From contig NC_065549.1 of NCBI RefSeq assembly GCF_022605725.1, positions 16,840,114 to 16,904,113 of the forward strand: a stretch of DNA of 64,000 bases. Direction: 5' to 3'. This document shows, piece after piece, positions 23,300 through 34,981 of this stretch (position 1 is its first letter; each line of letters begins with the position of its first letter). Origin of the DNA: Anthonomus grandis grandis (lineage: Eukaryota; Arthropoda; Insecta; Coleoptera; Curculionidae). The translations under genes were made by a program, and so were the position numbers. Below the pieces are notes generated by a model. That model had not been told where the DNA came from. It made no database searches and worked only from the letters and a program-made list of their open reading frames with translations.

Positions 23300-24333
23300 C
23301 GATTAGAACCAGGTAATTTTTAAGCCATCTAGTTCAGAATATTCACCTGTACCTAAAGAGATTGACGTACCTAAATATGAGTCAGATTTTGATCGCAATA
23401 AGTTATGGAGGATACAACATGCCAATACAACTTTTTCTACTTTTTGGAGTTTTAGATTAATTTCAGTATGAAAAATACGAAATCGTGAAGCAATTATTCC
23501 AAACGTACATTCTACAGTATTTCTGGCACGAGCAGTCGGTAATTAAATTTTTTTTTCGTTAATTTCATTCTTTTTGACCAAAAGGTTTTAAAAAATTAGG
23601 GCGTAAAGCAAAAGCTTCATCCCCGATAAAAACAAAAGGTAAACACGTCTCCGTACCAGATACCTGTCTTTCATCTGGTATGGCTAAACATTTATTGATT
23701 AACTTTTTAAAAAATTGTATGTTTTCTATAACACCACCATCCGAAATCCTGCCGTTGGTACCAATATTTACCAGTATGAACTCACAATTGCTACTTATAA
23801 TGCTTAACAAAACCATGCTATAAAATCCTTTATAATTATAAAAAATGATCCACTTTTCGCCGGCGGTACAATCCTGCCATGCTTTCCATCTACTGAGCCA
23901 AGCAATGCGGAAACTGACATTTTTGTTGAAACGTATCCGCTACCTTCATCCACTCTGCTTCAGTTGTAGGAAACTGAAAGAATGAAATTTTCAATACATG
24001 TGCGTTCAATAATAATAAAATGTATCTTACCTTAAGATAATCCTTGCTAAGAACTTGACATATCGCTTTGCATACATCAGGGATAATTTTATCTAAATAC
24101 TGAGGTGATATTAATGTAGAAAATTTTAAATTTTCTCATTTTTTCAGCCAGTCTTTCACCCATTTTGTTCTTTTTCGTTGTCTTTTCCTCTTTATCACTA
24201 TTGCAACAACAGTAGCCATCATGTATACATCATTTCGCTGAATTACGCTCATATTCAAATTGATCACACCATCCACTGTTAAAACTGACACTGCACTGAC
24301 AAGTAAATCTGAACCGTGTATTTCAAAAATCAT
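23300..24333 (-). pseudogene. PIF/Harbinger transposase (DDE_4)
   Basis: HARBI1-like nuclease. The minus strand reads from about 24333 through basic VIKRKRQRKRTKWVKDWL and LISPQYLDKIIPDVCKA, then a 57-bp intron with GTAAGA and TTTCAG borders (about 24031-23975), then FPTTEAEWMKVADTFQQKCQ. Catalytic boxes follow: SVDGKHGRIVPPAKSG (about 23900, first Asp), NGRISDGGV (second Asp, about 23750) and FIGDEAFALRPNFLKPF (third acidic residue, about 23600). ACCILHNLL near 23430 is the usual C-terminal motif. At least one frameshift lies between SGSFF and YNYKGF (about 23855), and stops follow 23565. It is convergent with ORF1. Confidence 0.85.
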
Positions 24334-24418
24334 TTCACATTTGCTCTTTTCTGAATTTATTCTAGTTTTATTGCAACTAATGTTCCAACCAATGCATCCC
24401 TTGCAATGAAAATTTTGG

Positions 24419-24445
24419 TTACAGGGTGTCTGAACTATGATGCCA
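24419..24445 (+). repeat. Solo Tc1/mariner-type terminal repeat
   Basis: ACAGGGTGTCTGAACTATGA preceded by TT; the wording is typical of a left TIR. No matching right end was seen nearby. Confidence 0.5.
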
Positions 24446-24559
24446 ACATTAGTTTTTTATTTGATTTCTTAGAAAGTAAGTAGACCTTATTATTTTCATA
24501 GTGGGGGACCTTCTCTGGTATAATTTCTTGATACAACTTTTCCTAACAGATAGACTGGA

Positions 24560-24800
24560 TGAAAAGGACTGATTGAGTGGCTACCAGGGTCACCGGATAT
24601 AGCCCGATTAGATTTTTTTATGGAGCTATTTGAAGTCCACAGTTTATGTGAATAGACCAAATAATGTTGATGATTTAAGGCGAAGAAATCGATAAGAAAT
24701 TAAACTAATCGATCTGCAAGTAATTGAAAATGTGCAATTAGAAGATATTTACCAATTTCAAAAATGCATTGAAGTAAATGAACAACAAATTGAACATTAG
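24560..24800 (+). pseudogene. DD41D transposase C-terminal fragment
   Basis: The plus strand reads a damaged PARSPDL box (GHRI-stop-PD), FLWSYLKSTVYVNRPNNVDD, then LQVIENVQLEDIYQFQKCIEV and a C-terminus like NEQQIEH. This is the standard tail of insect mariner-like transposases of the type at 28622-29687 and 562-1716. The N-terminal two thirds are absent. Confidence 0.7.
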
Positions 24801-25020
24801 TTGCAATGAATATTGTATAAATTTTTTATTTTTTAATGTCGTATGTTTCATTAGGCTATTACGTCAAATTTGACAAACCGCTTACTTTAGGCATGGTATG
24901 CTATATAAAAGTATTCAGAATATTTCCTAGAATTGTAAAATATCATGATATACAAGGAGTTTTATTAAAAAAAATTATTGCTGACGCTATAGTTTCTACT
25001 TGAGGTTTTCTGCATATCAA

Positions 25021-25943
<923 letters not shown>

Positions 25944-26779
25944 CTTGGATCTTATCTAAATAGTGTATATTTTCAAGTGGATTGGGTAAAAAAGTGAGGA
26001 CATTAGTGGTGGGTCAACTGACAATCTTGATACTATTTTTCAACTTAAGGCATGCCCAACCGAAACATAAAATTAACCTAAAATAGAATTTTTAATGAAT
26101 TCCAAAATTCATCCTTTTTGGAAAATTCCATAGAGATTATTAAGTTTAGTCTTTAATAATGTTAGACTCTACAAATATTCCTATTTTAAATTATCGTAGG
26201 GTAAGGACGGAGGCGAATTTTTGAAATATCGCATCTTTAATATAAAATTATAATCTGTGCTGCTATTCAGAATAATCTTTTAAAAAGTTATCGAAAACAA
26301 CAACAACATAATTAAATTAAAAACATTAAAAGTGATTAAGCTTATTATTTTAAATTGCAAAAAAAAATAGACTTTAATACAAAATCCAATAAGAATATGA
26401 TTTTAATTTAAAAAAATGATGGTTTTTGGGTTAAAACGATGAAGTCATCAATCATTACAAAGTTAGCAAGAGAAAATTAAATAACACGCTATTGGAAAAA
26501 CTCTTTTTCTTCTATTCACTAATTAAAATCATCCACACGTAGAAATAAAATTAGAATTATAAATTAGAAGATTACTAGAATTAGAAAGATTACATTTCTT
26601 TATTGTTTGGCTAAGGATTTACACAGTAGAGAAAAACAATCATAAATTAGACAAAAACTGTCAACACAACCCAACTACCATAACGATCACCACTGTCTAA
26701 TGCGTCACCGTATCCTATTACATCACCGATATGAATAATACTTTTAACCAAAGATATAACTTCTTTTTGACGTCACATC
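25944..26779. other. No recognised gene
   Basis: AT-rich with short ORFs; no recognisable element. Confidence 0.45.
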
Positions 26780-27380
26780 TTATAGGAGGTTGGAAATCAT
26801 TAAGGCAATTCTCAGCTTATTAATAGTTGTTTTAGATATTTGATTTGATGTTAATCTAAGCCAATCTTTTAAGTTCTTCAGGCAAAATGTGTTCTTTTTT
26901 CCTTGATTCCTTTTTTCTTTAATTTTTTCCTTTATTATGTTTTGGAGTAGCACATATTTCAGTCTTCTTTCAACTTACTCAAAGTATTAGAATTTTTTAT
27001 GTTTATTATTATTTTATTCTCTTTTTGAATTCTTAGTAAAAAATCAACGTTAGACACATTTCCTTGGACAATTTCCTTTTTGGTCATTATCATAAATTTA
27101 GTTTTTTCAAGTTTATTTTCAAAAAATGCGCTTCACATGCGTCGCTAAATCTCTGTACAAACGTTTGAAAATCTTTGAGATTTTCTATTTTAACGATTAT
27201 ATAATTGCATTTAAAACTTGCTCATTAATTGTAACTTCTTCCTTCCTATTACTTAGCACCTTTCAAAAGATTTTTTTACTGTATAGATTTAATAGTGTGT
27301 GAGTGACAGCACTAAGTAATAATTGTGCTCTATTTTCATTATTGCAGATATTTCTTTTATAAACTATAAGGATGATATCT
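26780..27380 (-). pseudogene. LINE reverse transcriptase, C-terminal half
   Basis: The minus strand reads NLYSKKIF plus LSNRKEEVTINEQVLNAII (about 27300-27200). This aligns in wording with the insect LINE stretch LFNLYSEKIFxEAL..INGxxINNIRYADD, although the YADD box itself is destroyed. It continues DFQTFVQRFSDACEAHFLKI and KKTKFMIMTKKEIVQG (about 27100-27060), and ends KEKRNQGKK, LKNLKDWLRLTSNQIS and NKLRIALMISNLL (about 26920-26790). The order and spacing fit the fingers/palm to C-terminal tail of one element. Several frameshifts and stops are present; the 5' part is missing. Confidence 0.7.
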
Positions 27381-27609
27381 TTTTGAAATATCATGGCAGT
27401 CATAAATGTTATGCATTTAATGAGCATAATGTATCATCTCTTCTTGTATTTCATTAAATTATCACACACAGTAGCTTTGAACAAGTGCAAGAAATCCAGA
27501 TTATATAACTGCCATGAAGGCAAATATAGCAGATATTGTAAATTTATAGATAAATCCATGTTTTCAAAAAGTTTGTCATTAAAAGATGACAAGTTTTGGT
27601 AGCTTAAAA

Positions 27610-28110
27610 AGTATTTAAATATTTACCCTCGGCTATCATAAGCGTCTTTTTTTAAAAAAGTTTCTTTTCAAATGAAGCTCATTATGGAGGAAATATTTAT
27701 ATGTCTATTATTATTGGCTACATATGGAAGGTAAAACTAAGAGCATTTTGGTTGAGAGTAAAGAGCATTGAGAGAAAGTTTACATAAGAATAGGAGATCT
27801 TCAATAAGGCCATTTAGCAATTTAAATAGATACATTTCAGTAAAATTGGATCTACGTCTCTTAAGTCACTCCATATTTTAAATATTACATAACTCAATTG
27901 ACGAGGGATTATTATTGTAATATTTGTTTTCTCTAAAGAATATGTAACGCACCATTTTGTTTCGAGTACACTATAAGTCATATTTGTGACATTCATAGTA
28001 TAGTATGGGTTCCAAATTATGCAGGCATACTCTATTAACTTCTTATGTAGATATAGTAGAGCTGCCTGAAACACGTGGGATTCTCACGAAGTCTTAGTAT
28101 TCACAAATGT
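27610..28110 (-). pseudogene. Second LINE reverse transcriptase C-terminal fragment
   Basis: The minus strand encodes KLIEYACIIWNPYYTMNVT (about 28045-27985), the well-known LEYASxIWNPYY box after the reverse-transcriptase thumb of jockey/CR1-like LINEs. LKYRSNFTEMYLFKLLNGLI, the DxxxLYKxLNGxI region, follows after a frame change. It belongs to a different element from 26780-27380 because it repeats the C-terminal portion in the same orientation. Confidence 0.65.
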
Positions 28111-28125
28111 GAATGCAAAGACTTC
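28088..28125. repeat. Imperfect hairpin
   Basis: GAAGTCTT/AAGACTTC outer stem and ATTCAC/GTGAAT inner stem around an AAAT loop, with 3-nt internal loops. Confidence 0.6.
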
Positions 28126-28129
28126 ATGT

Positions 28130-28620
28130 TTGTGGCATAGTTGTATCGTTAATAATGTAGGTAGAACACCTCGTGCAAGAGTCTGATACATCGGCTTTTA
28201 TTTATCTTAATAGTTAATTGCACAAGTAAAATTTTATATGTATGTTTTTATTTTTTGTATGGTAAATAATAAATAATAATAAACTTTTATTTAATATAAC
28301 GATGAAGTTAAACCAATAACAATTATTATTATCGATTATTAAAAAAATAAATTTATCATACTTAGAATTTAATTAAATCAACAGCAGTATCTAAAATATT
28401 TTCAATTTATTTTCCCATCAAGCCTATCTGGTTAAACATTAAACCTATTGTTAGTAAATTCGAGTCCAAAGAAATTGCAATAAATAATTGTAAATGTTTA
28501 ACTCAGAAGATCGAAAATAGATCCGAAAAAAAGAGAGAACAGAACTCTTAATATCTTACTAAGTGTAGAAAAATAAAATAAAATAACTTTTTTAAAAATA
28601 ATAGAGAATTTCATAAAAAC
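28130..28620. other. No recognised gene
   Basis: AT-rich; contains AAT-type short tandem runs near 28262. Confidence 0.5.
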
Positions 28621-28621
28621 A

Positions 28622-29687
28622 TCAATTAATCAAATGTTCAAAGAACCCCCCATTAACAGCTAAACAATATCTTAACCGATCATAAAATTCATTTCTAATG
28701 TTGCTAAGTTGATATTGGAAAATTTTATTACATTCTAACGAAATAGCATTTTGTAACTGGTTTAGATTCTCAAATTTTACACTTTTATAAGTCACGCTTT
28801 TTAAATGACCCCACAAAAAGAAGTCATTTGGTGAAAGATCAGGTGACCTGGCTGGCCAAAGTATCCGGTACCGTGGACCAATAATATTGCCGTTAAAAGC
28901 ATTTTCCAAGCACTCTCTAACCATACGGGCATTATGGGCCGGGCAACCATCCATTTGGTACCAGATTATTTGATCTTCCTAAACAACTTTTTCCAAGGCG
29001 GGTCCAATTTGATTTTAAAATAAGTCCAAATAGGTTTCAGCTGTTAAGTTATAGTCCATTAAAAATGGTCCAATGATATGGTGTCCGATAATTCTCACGA
29101 ATACATGTTTTTTGGGAATATTGTGTCCGTATATGTTCATTTTCTTAGCTCTAATACCGGCAATTCTGAACATTTGGTTCATTGTTGAGGGTAAATGTAC
29201 ATTCATCGGTAAAACAAATATTTCTTAAAAAATTCCTATCATTATTTGCTCTTTCCATCATTTCAAAACAAAATGCCATTTTTCGTTTTTCATCTCCTTC
29301 CTGCAGCTCTTGATGTTTTTCGAATTTATACGAATAATATTTGTGTTTTTTTAAAGCGCGCAACACCATTGTATGATGTTTATTTACCTCTTGCCCAAGA
29401 ACCCTTGTACTAACCATCTTGTTTTCCTCCACACTCAGTAGAATATTAAGATCTCTGTTCTCTCTTTCTTCGGCTTTATTTTTGATATCCTGAGTTGAAC
29501 ATTTACAATTATTTATTACGGTACCGTTGGACTCGAACTTATTGACAATACGTTTAATAGTTGAAATGGACGGAATGGCCTGGTGGGGAAATAAACTGAA
29601 AACATTTCAAATACTGCTCTAAAACTATTTCCCGCATAATGGTTATTTTACTTAATTATGGCTATTTTTTCGTCGATTGAATAATTC
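28622..29687 (-). pseudogene. DD41D Tc1/mariner-type transposase, frameshifted
   Basis: The putative start at 29687 gives MNYSIDEKIAIIK, an N-terminal helix-turn-helix region with one stop. Then come KMVSTRVLGQEVNKHHTMVL (second helix-turn-helix), CFTDECTFTLNNE (first catalytic Asp, about 29210), MDGCPAHNARMVRE (second Asp, about 28950) and RSPDLSPNDFFLWGHLKS (third Asp at NDF, about 28820). There are 41 residues between the second and third Asp. The C-terminus ends LAVNGGFFEHLIN at 28622. Frame changes near 28960-29010, 29150-29200 and 29430 split it. The terminal repeats were not located. Confidence 0.85.
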
Positions 29688-30338
29688 ATACATAAGAGTG
29701 TTGTCTAAAAAATTTGTTGAAAAAAACACTTTAAGATTTTTTATTAAAAAATGCTTTCTATTCTGTGGAAGAGCTTGTGAGAGTTGTTTTTCGCTCATCA
29801 TGATTCAGTAATATAATTGAGGGGGTCAGAAGCCAAGGGGTCCAAGTACCAAAACCTAAAAATTGAGAAATTTCAATTTTAAATATTTTTACTTATTAAA
29901 AAATCTAGAACCCTAAAATGCATGAGTTATGTATTGCAAATTTTTTGTTTTGCTTATACTTATAATTTAGGATGGATTTTGAAAATGTTTGGGCTTTATT
30001 TTATTCACAGGGCCATACTATGGTACACGGGTGTTGTAACAATTTTGAAAAAATGCTACATAATCATTTATTTTTGTAGATAGGTAACTCGATAGGTAAT
30101 AAAAATTCTCAAATAAAAGAATAGACTTTAATAAAAATAGTTACAGAAGGTTTTGTATTAATATTAATCATCATCCGATTCAACCATGTCACCGAGAGTA
30201 TAATCTTCATTGTTTCGCCCGTTTGTTTGATGGCCTGCATTTAACGTCTGTCCTGGATTCAACGACTTATAGAAATTATGGTGTGTTGGTGGTATGTGGA
30301 TGGTAGAAGCTGCATCAAGTTATTGAATTTTGCTAATT

Positions 30339-32305
30339 TTATTTTTGGAGGATTGTCATATAGAGCAGGTAGAAGAATTTTTGAAGGTCTACCACGCAAG
30401 GCAGTTTTTTAGAAAGATTCATTTCTTCAAAAGGAAAATCACTATTATAAACTTCTTTATAAAAAAGTTTTATTGGATACTTTTTTTTGAAATGTAGCCA
30501 TTGCATTTTACTTATTCCTGTAAGATTTGATTTCAGGATGCTGTCCATGGGAGATATAGATTTAAAATCCTCAGGCTGCATTTTTACTACAATAAATTTT
30601 CTACTGACTCCTGCTATAAATTTAACCCAATCATCTGGAGTTAAAACGTGAGTTAGCCGTCTCTTTGCTTTTTCAATAATGGCATAATCTTAATCGCATT
30701 CCATAAAGGAATGTCCCGAAACCAAAAAACGGTGGTCAACACTTTCGATATGTGTAAATTGCACAATATACATCCAAAATTTTATTATGTTCTTGTTCTT
30801 GTTTTGACCACCACAGTTATCACTGAATGTATCGATGTGGGTCACTGTTTTTGGCAAACTTTCAATTTACTTCAGCAAACATGACATGACTTCTTGAGAA
30901 CCTTTCGACCCTTCACCTTCATGTCACATGTACATATTACCAATTCCGGATGATAAATCGTGGATTCCTAGATTGTAAGTCCATAGCTGGCGCAAATAAT
31001 ATACTTTGCTGCATGTCAAATGCGGAGTGGGTAAGGTTTTTTGTAGATCAAAACAAATAGCACGTTTTTCTAAACACTGTCTTGCTGACTCCTCGGCGGC
31101 GTTTTTAAAATTTTTGGCTGCTTCAGCTTGACGTAGATGATAATCATGTTCTCTGGCAACGCGGAAGCCCTCTTCAGATTCTGGATCACAAGAATTTTTC
31201 TAAGTAATGAACGTGTCACACTTTGTACATGTGTCTGAATATGGTCGGTGAAAAGCTAAGCTGAAATGGGTATTAAAAATGTCGCGGTATTTGCTCAGCT
31301 TTAATGGTCGGGCTTCTTTTTCGTGACAAAATTCTTTGTATAGCTTGTACATTTTTGTTACATTTAACTCGGGAGACAAATACTTGCGATTCGGATTGTC
31401 TTTTGTAGTATAATGACTCACAAATTTTGGGATTGAGTTTATATGCTGTTTTGCTTAAAGTTTAAAGACTCATCGTCTATTTTATTACTAGGGACATTTC
31501 TTCCCCTTTGATCCATTTGGACGACTCCAGACTCCTTCTTTTTCTTTGTGACGTTATAAAACCGTTTGCGGCTAATATCTAGAGTTCTCAGAAAAAACTC
31601 TTTGCATACACGTTTATTTTGAAGTTTATCACAGTGCTAATACTCTTTTGTCTGGTGATTTTTAGACGGTGCATTTTTGGAGTATTATTTTGTATGCATG
31701 ATGCAATAAAGGTGCTCTGTAGATCCCAGCCATTAGTTTTGTTTCCAAGATTCCCATAATCAGTAAAAATGGTGTTTCTAACTTCCTCCGTAAAATTTTT
31801 TGTACACTTATATCTGCATGTATGGTCATAAGCCTTAACAGATTTTGCATGATGTAGTTCACCCTTGCGACCAACGTATTCCTGGCCACTGTTTCTTCGA
31901 ATTTTTAAACAATTTCTTTTCCATGTCGCAGTTTTACGAACCCTTTTTCTGGACTTTCCATTCCCAGCTTCGTTCAAGTTTTGTACTTTAGCATCATCGC
32001 CACCACTGCTACTTGGAACATAATCTCCATCTATACCAGAGTTGTCGGAGAATGGCTCTGAAAAAGAGTCATTTTATTAAAATCTGTTGTAGGTATTTAA
32101 ATAATAACGAAAAAAATGCAATTATTATAATTATGTTCTTATTTTTATATGAATTTGTAATGCTATAATGAAAAGAAAACTCGATTTGTATTATCATAAC
32201 CTTAAAAAATTAATATCATAAAATATGTACATTAATTTTTATTTTAAATAGAAATTTTTCTTGCTATAATAACTACTTACCTCTTTCATCGTCTGATGTA
32301 AGCAT
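30339..32305 (-). pseudogene. Transposase of e2 (GQN/GHS-type DDE, two exons at start)
   Basis: Exon 1 (32305-32281) encodes MLTSDDER with donor GTAAGT. Exon 2 starts at 32057 after CTCTTTTTCAG and stays in phase: PFSDNSGIDGDYVPSSSGGD, then SRKRVRKTATWKRNCLKIRR and CRYKCTKNF (Cys-rich, about 31810). Further on: NRKYLSPELNVTKMYKLYKE (about 31370), YSDTCTKCDTF (zinc-type Cys, about 31220), TFSDNCGGQNKNKNIIKFW (putative catalytic Asp, about 30810) and LVSGHSFMECD-stop-DYAIIEK (about 30700). The C-terminal region starts MQPEDFKSISPMD. At least four stops or frameshifts occur (about 31200, 30935, 30870, 30690). The same protein family is found at 9048-11374 and 17954-20680. Confidence 0.7.
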
Positions 32306-32399
32306 TTTGAAATTAAAAATGCACTTCGATCACTATTTTTCACGATTTTAGTACGACAACTGACACTGACAAAATCGTTAGTGATCAAACTGAATATAA

Positions 32400-32612
32400 C
32401 AGTTTCCTTGGCTGCAAATGGATCCAAGTATACTTGGACCCGTTTAGCTCTAAACAACTGTTAAGATATGGTAAGTAGTACATTTTCTTATTGATAGATG
32501 GAGCCATTAAGACTTGTTTTATGCTTGGATCTCTTTGCCACCAAGTAAATGTATATATTAAGTTTTGATTTCTGCACTTAACTCGATATTGAAAAAAACT
32601 CGACTTGGACCC
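32400..32612. repeat. Subterminal TCCAAGTA/TACTTGGA motifs in e2
   Basis: A perfect 16-bp palindrome TCCAAGTATACTTGGA lies at 32423-32438. Related half-sites occur at 32523 and at 32603 inside the right TIR, and at 29841 in the left TIR. Position upstream of the transposase matches the arrays in the two sister elements. Confidence 0.65.
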
Positions 32613-32827
32613 CTTGGCTTCTGACCCCCTCAATTGTTTTTATATCTTTTTATCGATATCTTTAATATTTAACTTTAAGTAAACAAATTTATCTTGTTAT
32701 TGCTAGGTCATTTACTCTTTTGTTGACATTGTTTCACGCTCTTACGGGCTTTTGTATTTTAAAAGGAATTTAATTATTATCATTATTTATTATTTATTTA
32801 CTTATAAACAAACAGTTTTATTTTCAG

Positions 32828-33022
32828 CTGAAGAAATACAAAAAGAAATCGAACGATGCCAAGAATCGCTGGAGAACACTCCTCCGCCAGAAAATTCAGA
32901 ATATGATCTGGGACAGGATGATAGAAGAATCCTTAAGTTTGCGTTGAGAAACATGCCGATAGGAAGATGTTACACCGCAGACATCTGTTCTGGATATAGT
33001 ATCATCGATTGCGTCAGAAAAG
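32828..33022 (+). other. Possible internal protein-coding exon
   Basis: A TTTTATTTTCAG acceptor precedes 32828, and AAAAG|GTACGA gives a donor after 33022. Between them the frame AEEIQKEIERCQESLENTPP, PENSEYDLGQDDRRILKFAL and NMPIGRCYTADICSGYSIID is open, GC-richer and codon-like. It is not recognised. The same frame stays open to 33210, so it could instead be a terminal exon. A second frame is also open for about 115 nt. No flanking exons were found. Confidence 0.3.
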
Positions 33023-33239
33023 GTACGAAAAAAATTAATCAAAATCCAATTATAAGAGAAAAACGAGCCAATTGTCATAAATTGTTTTCGCATTTTATGT
33101 CGGTTCCAATTAAGCCGGCAACAAATTTTTACAAATCGAACGTTTTAATTCCGGATAATCTGGTTACAATCGTTAACTCGTGTTTTATGAACAAGGGAAA
33201 AAAAATTTAATTTTGCTTGTAGTATTTTTTTATCAATTC

Positions 33240-34013
33240 ATATTTAAAGTTTAACTAAAAACCTGAGTATGATATAGAAAATAAACAGTGACTTTTTCTC
33301 TTTAGGCGACCCTAAAAAATCCACTGTTAGTATTTCTTTCACGTTTCGTCCTTCACACGTGTCACAAAAAACCCTTAATAATATATCATCCCTCTTTTTT
33401 ACCGGAAATATCCCTTAGGATCTGCCTTTTTCTTTGGTTATTTAAACCCTCTATCGATCTGCTATAATAATTATTATTTATATCCCTCGTAAATATCAAA
33501 TTAACCATTTTTGAAATTAAAAAAAACTTTCTATGAGTTTCATTATCACCCGGTTGCTGACCTTTTAATTTCTATTTCTACATAGTTAAAAAAAATCGAG
33601 ATAGAGCCTCCATTCATTCATTGCAAAAAGTGAAAAGAAGTTCAACAGGCGCTCCCATCGTCGGCGGCGCAAGATACGTCGGAGTTTCAAAAATATAAAC
33701 CTTGACGGCTTTTCTCGTTAAGGGCGGTTTTTCTATAAAAAGTAATTTCAAGGCTCCAGGATTTAACCCTTGAGAATCCCCGCGAGCCCTAATGGACTTC
33801 TTGGCTTCCTTACCCTTATTATGAACGAGGAAGCTTCTTTTCATGTGTTTTTCTTTACAAAGTAGTTATTTATTATTTTCCGCTTTTTATTTTAGCGTTA
33901 TAGTGATTATTAGGGTTTTGGAGTCTTTTTTTCTCAATTGCTAGGCTATGAGAGAAAATTCAGAAATTTAACAAGAAAACTTAATAAGCTCTGTTAACAA
34001 AATGTATGTAAAT
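33240..34013. other. No recognised gene; GC-richer patch 33600-33850
   Basis: The patch carries a 76-codon minus ORF (33844-33614) without a recognisable family. Confidence 0.35.
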
Positions 34014-34045
34014 ATACAGGGTGTCAGTTAAATACATGGGATTCT
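34014..34045 (+). repeat. Solo Tc1/mariner-type terminal repeat
   Basis: ATACAGGGTGTCAGTTAAAT. No partner in inverted orientation was identified nearby. Confidence 0.45.
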
Positions 34046-34449
34046 TTGAATGACTTTAATATGAAAAATTATAAAGGGTGTTTTCAAAGTTGAGTCATTT
34101 ATTTTCGCTGTTTGTAGGATTTGTTGGAAATTTTTAAAACATGGATGCACTGGTGGCCCGCCGACAGCAAAAATAATACTCTCGTACATTCGTAAAATAT
34201 TGAATTCTATCCCATATAAAACAAAAAAAAATATTCGAAGTTATTTGAATCTCACGCGCAGGTTATTTGAATCTAGCGCCCAAAAGTGCTAAGTCAAGTA
34301 ACATCGCTTACCGCCTTTATATAAAGTTCAAAATAGTAGAGAAATCAACAATTTTCTAGCGCGATGTAAGCAAGCAAGATAGCCATAGTCCCGAATTCTC
34401 GATTGCTCGCGTAGGTAGGAACACGAAGCTTCCAGAGTCGTATGCGCGG

Positions 34450-34488
34450 TATAAAAGCCACGCTAAGCGCAGCGACCGACAGTTCAGT
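34450..34488 (+). promoter_or_regulatory. TATA plus initiator core promoter (LTR-like or host)
   Basis: TATAAAAG at 34450 and the arthropod initiator TCAGT at 34484, about 35 bp apart, lie in a GC-richer block (34360-34700). The block upstream begins near TGTAAGCAAGC and an AATAAA lies downstream (34790). This resembles an LTR or a true gene promoter; no second LTR was found. Confidence 0.45.
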
Positions 34489-34981
34489 TTTAATTTGAGT
34501 AAAGTGTCAACAGAAAGAAATAAGCGCGAAAATACAAAGCGAAGTAAGAAGTGATTGAGAATAAGTGCGGCTTAATAGTGTTTTGGGAAGGCAATAGTTC
34601 TAGTGCAGATTTTAACATGACTAGCCGGTGTCATATATTTTGATCCACAATCAACGTAGATTTCCTGCTGTTGCAGCGTTAACCCGTCAAGTGCCGTGTA
34701 TAATTGAATTGTGAAATCATAAGTAAAACTCTGTTATGAATAAGTGTTTCTCTACCTATTTAATCGATTTTAAATATTAAAATGAAACAAATAAATTACT
34801 ATTTTTTTTTAGAATTTCTCAAACTGTAATAACTACGTCATTATTTCAGATATAAAATCTGTATTAAAATTTCTGAGGAATACTATTTAATCAATTATTT
34901 TTGATAAATTAAAAAAGGATGGGTAATTTAAGTAGGTACTCTAATTGTGCTGTGTTAATTCCCCCAAAATTAGAACGCAAC

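Larger units (their letters stand above)
21935..25020. mobile_element. Nested element bounded by CTCAARTAGAAAC inverted repeats
   Basis: The left end (21935-22062) and right end (24848-25020) are inverted relatives: ACCTCAAATAGAAACTG at about 21945 against GTTTCTACTTGAGG at about 25000, and GGTTTGTCAAATATGACGTAA at about 22042 against TTACGTCAAATTTGACAAACC at 24852. Inside are a PIF/Harbinger gene pair and a DD41D mariner C-terminus on the plus strand. Most likely a Harbinger element inserted into a mariner-like element, but the internal junctions cannot be fixed by eye. Confidence 0.55.
29819..32631. mobile_element. Intron-containing DNA transposon e2
   Basis: Terminal inverted repeats GAGGGGGTCAGAAGCCAAGG (29819) and its complement (ending 32631) are perfect for at least 29 bp. 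AATT flanks both ends (29815-29818 and 32632-32635), consistent with a 4-bp target duplication. Length is 2,813 bp. It inserted next to the DD41D element at 28622-29687. Its ends begin GARGGGGT like those of e3. Confidence 0.88.

Noticed and set aside
32752..32827. N-terminal part of the 152-codon ORF (MYFKRNLIIIIIYYLF) as a membrane segment
   Set aside because: It is AT-rich, hydrophobic by composition, and ends in a splice-acceptor sequence; it looks like intron read-through.
33614..33844. 76-codon minus ORF in a GC-richer patch
   Set aside because: No family, no splice or promoter context; kept only as part of an unassigned region.
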